From NCBI GenBank assembly GCA_012510625.1, contig JAAZHP010000049.1:1-9822 (forward strand): DNA of 9,822 nt, written 5' to 3'. Each line of letters opens with the position of its first letter. The first letter of the stretch is position 1. Below are positions 6,687-9,822 of this stretch, piece by piece. Below the pieces are notes generated by a model. The model saw only the letters and a list, made by a program, of their open reading frames with translations, had not been told where the DNA came from and searched no databases. Source of the DNA: Bacillota bacterium. GTDB taxonomy: Bacteria; Bacillota; Dethiobacteria; DTU022. The translations under genes were made by a program, and so were the position numbers.

Positions 6687-7567
6687 AAAGTCTCACCGGC
6701 AAGGGGATTTCGATTGAAGAGGCTTTGCGATGGGCCTCTTTTTGTTTTAAAGAGGCGGGGATAGAGAAGCCGCGCGACGAGGCGGAAATTCTGCTGGCAC
6801 TGCTGCAGGGTTGGGACCGGCTGAAAATTTTCCTCGGGCGCTCCACCATCCTGGAAGAGAAGAAGGCGGCGGCATTTGCGGCGGCAGTGGAACGGCGGGT
6901 TCTGGGTGAACCGGTTGCCTACATTACCGGAAGAAAAGAGTTTTACGGCCTGGAGTTTAAGGTCAACAGGGAGGTTCTCATACCCCGCCCGGAAACGGAG
7001 CTGGTGGTTGACGCTGTTCTGGAATGGGCTTCCGGCCGGGAAGAGGATATCTGTGGCGTTGACCTGGGCTGCGGCAGCGGCAACCTGGCGGTGACGCTGG
7101 CTTACCATCTGCCGCAGGCTGCTTTTTATGCTGTCGATATCTCCGCGGAGGCCCTGCGGGTGGCGCAGGCAAACGCAGTACAGCACGGCGTAATGCAGCG
7201 CATTCATTTCTGCCGGGGGGACTACTTCGAGGCCCTATCTGAAATTGAGCCGCCGCCCCTCTTCAACCTGGTTGTGGCCAATCCGCCTTACCTGACCGCC
7301 GCGGAGATTGACGCCCTTCCGGCGACGATCCGGGATTATGAACCGCGTCTTGCCCTCAACGGAGGCCTAGACGGTCTTAAGGCTTACCGGAGCATCTTAA
7401 AGGGAATGTCCCGCTACCTTCGCAGACCTGGCTTGATGGCCCTGGAGATCGGCGCCAGCCAGGGCCGCGACATCCTCGCATTGTGCCGGAGCCACTCTTT
7501 TTTTCATACATTAACCTTGCTTCGTGACTACCAGGAGCTCCCCCGTGTTATCCTCGGACTATACTAG
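6683..7567 (+). CDS. prmC: Release factor glutamine methyltransferase PrmC
   Basis: This cytoplasmic SAM-dependent enzyme methylates the GGQ glutamine of RF1 and RF2 and so speeds termination. It has 294 residues. It has an N-terminal helical release-factor-binding domain (about 1-75), the family motif IPRPETE (100-106), the SAM-binding loop DLGCGSGN (127-134), the acidic VDIS (151-154) and catalytic NPPY (200-203). The start is TTG in the TTGA that also carries the prfA TGA stop, so translation is probably coupled; the local Shine-Dalgarno is weak (AGGA). Its 3' end overlaps nikR tail to tail by 9 bases. A hairpin pair lies in codons 12-25. Confidence 0.97.
   Translation: MKSLTGKGISIEEALRWASFCFKEAGIEKPRDEAEILLALLQGWDRLKIFLGRSTILEEKKAAAFAAAVERRVLGEPVAYITGRKEFYGLEFKVNREVLIPRPETELVVDAVLEWASGREEDICGVDLGCGSGNLAVTLAYHLPQAAFYAVDISAEALRVAQANAVQHGVMQRIHFCRGDYFEALSEIEPPPLFNLVVANPPYLTAAEIDALPATIRDYEPRLALNGGLDGLKAYRSILKGMSRYLRRPGLMALEIGASQGRDILALCRSHSFFHTLTLLRDYQELPRVILGLY
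6717..6756 (+). promoter_or_regulatory. Terminator/antiterminator-like pair inside prmC start
   Basis: AAGAGGC (6717-6723) pairs with GCCTCTT (6734-6740), a 7-bp stem with a 10-base loop, and the T-rich run TTTGTTTT (6741-6748) follows directly, as in an intrinsic terminator. A second AAAGAGGC (6749-6756) can instead pair with GCCTCTTT (6734-6741), an 8-bp stem that would abolish the first. The location, just after the prfA stop and within the first 25 codons of prmC, suits attenuation, but the coding sequence could produce this by chance. Confidence 0.4.
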
Positions 7568-7978
7568 CTTTTCCCCTGTGGAGGTGGCGGTGAGCCGGCC
7601 GTGGATCACTCCCTTGACTGAAAGAAGGCGGTCGGACACCTCCTTGGCCTTACCGGCCGGGCCCTTGATCAAGAGCACCTCCAGGCAGCGGTCATGAGCC
7701 AGGTGAACATGCATCGTTGAAATGATGAGATCAGCGTAGCGATGCTGCAGCTCCAGCAGGAGATCGTTCAGGCCCCGGACGTGGTGATCGTAAACCAGGG
7801 TGATTGTTCCCGCTACTTCCACATTGTCCGCTGACCATTCCATTTCCACCAGTTGATTCCGGATCAAGTCCCGGATTGCCTCTGAGCGGTTGGCATAACC
7901 CTTCAATACTATTTCCCGGTCAAAGGATTCCAGGAGCTCCCGGTCTATGGAGACTCCGAAACGGATTAAATCAGCCAT
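7559..7978 (-). CDS. nikR: Nickel-responsive regulator NikR
   Basis: NikR is a ribbon-helix-helix DNA-binding repressor with an ACT-like nickel-sensing domain; as a tetramer it usually represses nickel uptake genes when nickel is plentiful. It has 139 residues. The N-terminal RHH domain (about 1-45) contains IRFGVSID and the NRSEAIRDLIR helix. The four high-affinity nickel ligands are all present: H79, H90 and H92 (HVH) and C98, at the same spacing as E. coli H76, H87, H89 and C95. The ribosome site GGAGGAGG lies just upstream (complement of 7984-7991). No nickel transporter, hydrogenase or urease is in view, so its targets are elsewhere or it regulates a distant regulon. It is the only minus-strand gene here. 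Confidence 0.96.
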   Translation of the reverse strand: MADLIRFGVSIDRELLESFDREIVLKGYANRSEAIRDLIRNQLVEMEWSADNVEVAGTITLVYDHHVRGLNDLLLELQHRYADLIISTMHVHLAHDRCLEVLLIKGPAGKAKEVSDRLLSVKGVIHGRLTATSTGEKLV

Positions 7979-8040
7979 GCCTTCCTCCTCCGTACTTTTT
8001 GGGCCGACCCCTGTCGAACATTATTGAGCATCCTTAAATA

Positions 8041-8049
8041 ATTATAACA
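8041..8049 (-). promoter_or_regulatory. Extended -10 element for nikR
   Basis: Read on the minus strand, this is TGTTATAAT: a perfect TATAAT with a TGN extension. No clear -35 box lies upstream, which is tolerable for an extended -10 promoter. Transcription would begin near 8034, about 56 bases before the nikR ATG. An AT-rich inverted repeat, ATTATT (8020-8025) and AATAAT (8037-8042), straddles the predicted start and might be an operator; it does not match the E. coli NikR site GTATGA-N16-TCATAC. Confidence 0.5.
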
Positions 8050-8078
8050 TCTTTTCCCCGGAATAATCCCACAACAAT

Positions 8079-8108
8079 GTCTAAGAGAGACAGATAATGG
8101 CAATAATA
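8079..8108 (+). promoter_or_regulatory. SigF-like promoter for sigG-spoIIR
   Basis: GTCTA (8079-8083), then exactly 15 bases, then GGCAATAATA (8099-8108). The B. subtilis SigF consensus, from memory, is GYWTA-N15-GGNRANANTW. The -10 fits at every fixed position and the -35 at 4 of 5. SigF is the expected driver of both sigG and spoIIR. Caveat: the start point would fall near 8115, leaving only about 14 leader bases, with the GAGGAGG ribosome site at the very 5' end. Confidence 0.5.
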
Positions 8109-8128
8109 GGGGTGAGGAGGGAAGAGCC

Positions 8129-8953
8129 GTGCTGCCGAACAAAGTTAAGCTCAGCGGCGTTGACACCTTCAAGCTGGCGGTGCTGCCGGCTGATGAGATG
8201 AAAGAGCTTTTTCGCCGCGTTAAAAAGGGGGATCGCGAGGCCCGGGAGGCCCTGGTCAAGGGAAACCTGCGCCTGGTTTTAAGCATCCTGCAGCGTTTCA
8301 AGAACCGGGGCGAATCGCTGGACGATCTTTTCCAGGTTGGCTGCATCGGCTTGCTCAAGGCCATTGACAACTTTGAGCTGGAGCATGAAGTAAACTTTTC
8401 AACCTACGCTGTTCCCATGATTATCGGAGAAATCAAGCGCTACCTGCGGGACAACAACAGCATCCATATTAGCCGTTCCATCAAGAGCCTCTCGCACAGG
8501 GTTCTCCAGACCAGGGAGGAGTTGCTAAAACAGAATCACCGCGAACCCAACCTCAGCGAAATTGCCGCGGCCATGGAGATGAGCACAGAAGAGGTAGTCT
8601 TTGCCTTTAATGCCGCCCAGGAACCGCTTTCTCTCTACGATCCGGTGTTTCGTGACAGCACTGATCCGGTCTACGTAATGGACCTCATCGGCGATCAGTC
8701 TGACAGCACTGAAAAGTGGCTCGAAAATATTGCCTTGCAGGAAGCGCTGGATAGGCTTGATCCCCGGGAAAAAAAGATCATTGAGGCGCGCTTTTTTGAA
8801 GGAAAAACCCAGGTTGAAATTGCCCGGCAGGTGGGCATCTCCCAGGCCCAGGTCTCCCGGATAGAGAAGGCGGCCCTGGAGATGATTCGCCGCCACTACA
8901 AGCAGGAGTGGAACCCGGAGGATAACAGCGATGAAGAAAAAAACAATCTTTAA
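8129..8953 (+). CDS. sigG: RNA polymerase sporulation sigma factor SigG
   Basis: This is the late forespore sigma factor (SpoIIIG). It has 274 residues from a GTG after GAGGAGGG (8114-8121). The N-terminal NKVKLSGVDT (4-13) closely matches the SigG-specific NKVEICGVDT and is absent from SigF. Region 2 carries DDLFQVGCIGLLKAIDNF (65-82) and FSTYAVPMIIGEIKRYLRDNN (90-110), where RDNN is SigG-like. DPVYVMDLI (179-187) is also SigG-like. Region 4 has the helix-turn-helix at about 226-248. The polar, charged C-terminal tail (about 257-274) makes it longer than the ~260-residue B. subtilis protein and is encoded partly in the overlap with spoIIR. K44 replaces the Asn that, as I recall, makes B. subtilis SigG sensitive to the anti-sigma Gin. 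A SigF-like promoter precedes it. Confidence 0.93.
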   Translation: MLPNKVKLSGVDTFKLAVLPADEMKELFRRVKKGDREAREALVKGNLRLVLSILQRFKNRGESLDDLFQVGCIGLLKAIDNFELEHEVNFSTYAVPMIIGEIKRYLRDNNSIHISRSIKSLSHRVLQTREELLKQNHREPNLSEIAAAMEMSTEEVVFAFNAAQEPLSLYDPVFRDSTDPVYVMDLIGDQSDSTEKWLENIALQEALDRLDPREKKIIEARFFEGKTQVEIARQVGISQAQVSRIEKAALEMIRRHYKQEWNPEDNSDEEKNNL

Positions 8954-9668
8954 AAACCGCCGGTTTCTCTTCACGGCTTTAATTATGCTTATGGTCTTGC
9001 CGGGTCTGCTGTTCTGCCAGGCGCTCCGGCAAGCGGGGAGCGCAGGCTGGCAGATACATAGCGGTGAACCCGTGGTGAGGCTGCACGTGCGGGCGGCAGG
9101 AGACAGCCCGGCGGAGCAGGGCTTAAAAATGGCTGTGGCGGCAGAGGTGCAGCGGCTGTTGTCAGAAAAAAGGCCGCCTGAAGTAAATAGCCAGCAGCTT
9201 TACCTGGATTTTTTGCATGATTGCCTGCCCGAACTTGAATGCTTTCTCCGGGAGTTTGCTGCAGCAACTGCTGAAGGGGCTCAGATCGAGCTGCGGCTGA
9301 CAGAAGAAATATTCCCCCTGCGGACCTACGGGCGCCGGATTTATCCGGCCGGAAATTACACCGCCTTGACCGTCACTGTCGGAGAGGGCGCCGGCGAAAA
9401 CTGGTGGTGCCTCCTTTTCCCCTCCCTTTGCCTCCCTCCGGCTGTATTTGACCATGGTTCTGTGGAAGAAGAACAGATTTTTTATGGCGAAAAAGAAGAG
9501 AGCTCCATCTCCACCGGCGTGGATGAGGCACCTGATTTTGCAGCCAGCCGGGCTGACGGGACAAAGCAGGCTGCCGGTTCAAGCCGCTGGGGGTTCAAAT
9601 TGTGGAAATTTGTCAAGCGGCCGGGCCAACATCTAATTGAAAAAGCGGCGCAGATCTTCTATAATTAA
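8931..9668 (+). CDS. spoIIR: Stage II sporulation protein R
   Basis: SpoIIR is made in the forespore, exported into the intermembrane space, and triggers SpoIIGA to process pro-SigE in the mother cell. It has 245 residues. The basic N-terminus with a hydrophobic segment at about 11-30 is a signal peptide or membrane anchor. Family motifs are VRLHVRAAGDSPAEQ (49-63), FPLRTYG (128-134), YPAGNYTAL (138-146) and GEGAGENWWCLLFPSLC (151-167). The C-terminal ~75 residues are Glu- and Ser-rich, then basic, and look variable. GGAGG (8917-8921), inside the sigG coding region, supports the ATG. The 23-base overlap with sigG implies a shared transcript. No clear terminator follows. Confidence 0.95.
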   Translation: MKKKTIFKNRRFLFTALIMLMVLPGLLFCQALRQAGSAGWQIHSGEPVVRLHVRAAGDSPAEQGLKMAVAAEVQRLLSEKRPPEVNSQQLYLDFLHDCLPELECFLREFAAATAEGAQIELRLTEEIFPLRTYGRRIYPAGNYTALTVTVGEGAGENWWCLLFPSLCLPPAVFDHGSVEEEQIFYGEKEESSISTGVDEAPDFAASRADGTKQAAGSSRWGFKLWKFVKRPGQHLIEKAAQIFYN

Positions 9669-9715
9669 TTCAGCCTTGAAATAGATATACTTGTTACTGC
9701 TTAGGAGGTTGGGGA

Positions 9716-9822
9716 GTGGATTGGCGAGACTATTTCCAGATCGCCTTCATATCGGCTGGAGGCCTCGGGCTTTTTTTATTTGGCATCCAGATGATGGCGA
9801 CAGGGATGCAGAAGGCGGCGGG
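9716..9822 (+). CDS. Na/Pi-cotransporter family protein (partial)
   Basis: Only the first 35 codons are present; the window ends inside the gene. The GTG start follows TTAGGAGG (9701-9708). The translation runs MDWRDYFQIAF and then GGLGLFLFGIQMMATGMQ, the glycine-rich first membrane segment typical of the Na/Pi-cotransporter (NptA/YjbB-like) family, which moves phosphate with sodium or, in some members, binds it through PhoU-like domains. The gap to spoIIR is 47 bases with no clear promoter, so it may be read through from spoIIR. The family call rests on this short piece alone. Confidence 0.75.
   Translation, partial: MDWRDYFQIAFISAGGLGLFLFGIQMMATGMQKAA

Noticed and set aside
6566..7207. 213-codon minus-strand open frame across prfA/prmC
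   Set aside because: The plus strand encodes two well-conserved proteins here; the frame has no motif of its own.
8093..8098. GATAAT as a SigA -10 for sigG
   Set aside because: No -35-like sequence lies 16-18 bases upstream; the overlapping SigF-like elements fit better.
9733..9777. Terminator-like GC stem and T7 run at the window end
   Set aside because: The T7 lies in Leu/Phe codons of a conserved membrane segment and the stem is weak and poorly spaced.

Overview
This window looks like chromosomal housekeeping DNA from an endospore-forming member of the Firmicutes, probably a Clostridia-type anaerobe. The reasons are a sporulation sigma factor of the SigG type, SpoIIR, a zinc-ribbon L31, a membrane DUF1385 (YqhQ-like) gene between rpmE and prfA, moderately GC-rich DNA, strong GGAGG-type ribosome sites and several TTG/GTG starts. 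I cannot name the genus.

Layout. Positions 1-445 hold no convincing gene. They begin AT-rich, with a possible promoter near 143-171, and then become a GC-rich stretch whose segments can pair in two mutually exclusive ways; this looks like a rho leader. Next on the plus strand come rho (446-1729, TTG start), a secreted protein with two LysM domains and an M23 endopeptidase domain (1858-2748), and a divergent MurE-like Mur ligase (about 2786-4306). The Mur ligase stop codon lies inside a short dispersed-repeat-like palindrome. A hairpin and a good promoter separate these from a second block: rpmE (L31), DUF1385, prfA (RF1) and prmC (the methyltransferase for the GGQ glutamine of release factors). 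prfA and prmC overlap by 4 bases.

prmC ends tail to tail with nikR, the only minus-strand gene (7559-7978), with a 9-base overlap. Between nikR and the next plus-strand gene is a 150-base divergent promoter region. It feeds nikR leftwards and, through a sequence resembling a SigF promoter, sigG rightwards. sigG overlaps spoIIR by 23 bases. The window ends in the first 35 codons of a Na/Pi-cotransporter-family protein.

How the genes relate. The first half covers transcription termination (Rho) and wall synthesis and turnover (Mur ligase, LysM-M23). The middle is a translation block: L31, RF1 and its modifying enzyme. The last part is early forespore control: SigF would switch on sigG, the late forespore sigma, together with spoIIR, the secreted signal that activates SigE in the mother cell. 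NikR, a nickel-responsive repressor, sits between them without nickel-transport genes in view. I see no prophage, transposase, CRISPR array, tRNA or rRNA. The points most worth a second look are the sigG-spoIIR overlap with its SigF-like promoter, the divergent MurE, the alternative hairpins in the rho leader and at the start of prmC, and the DUF1385 membrane protein.
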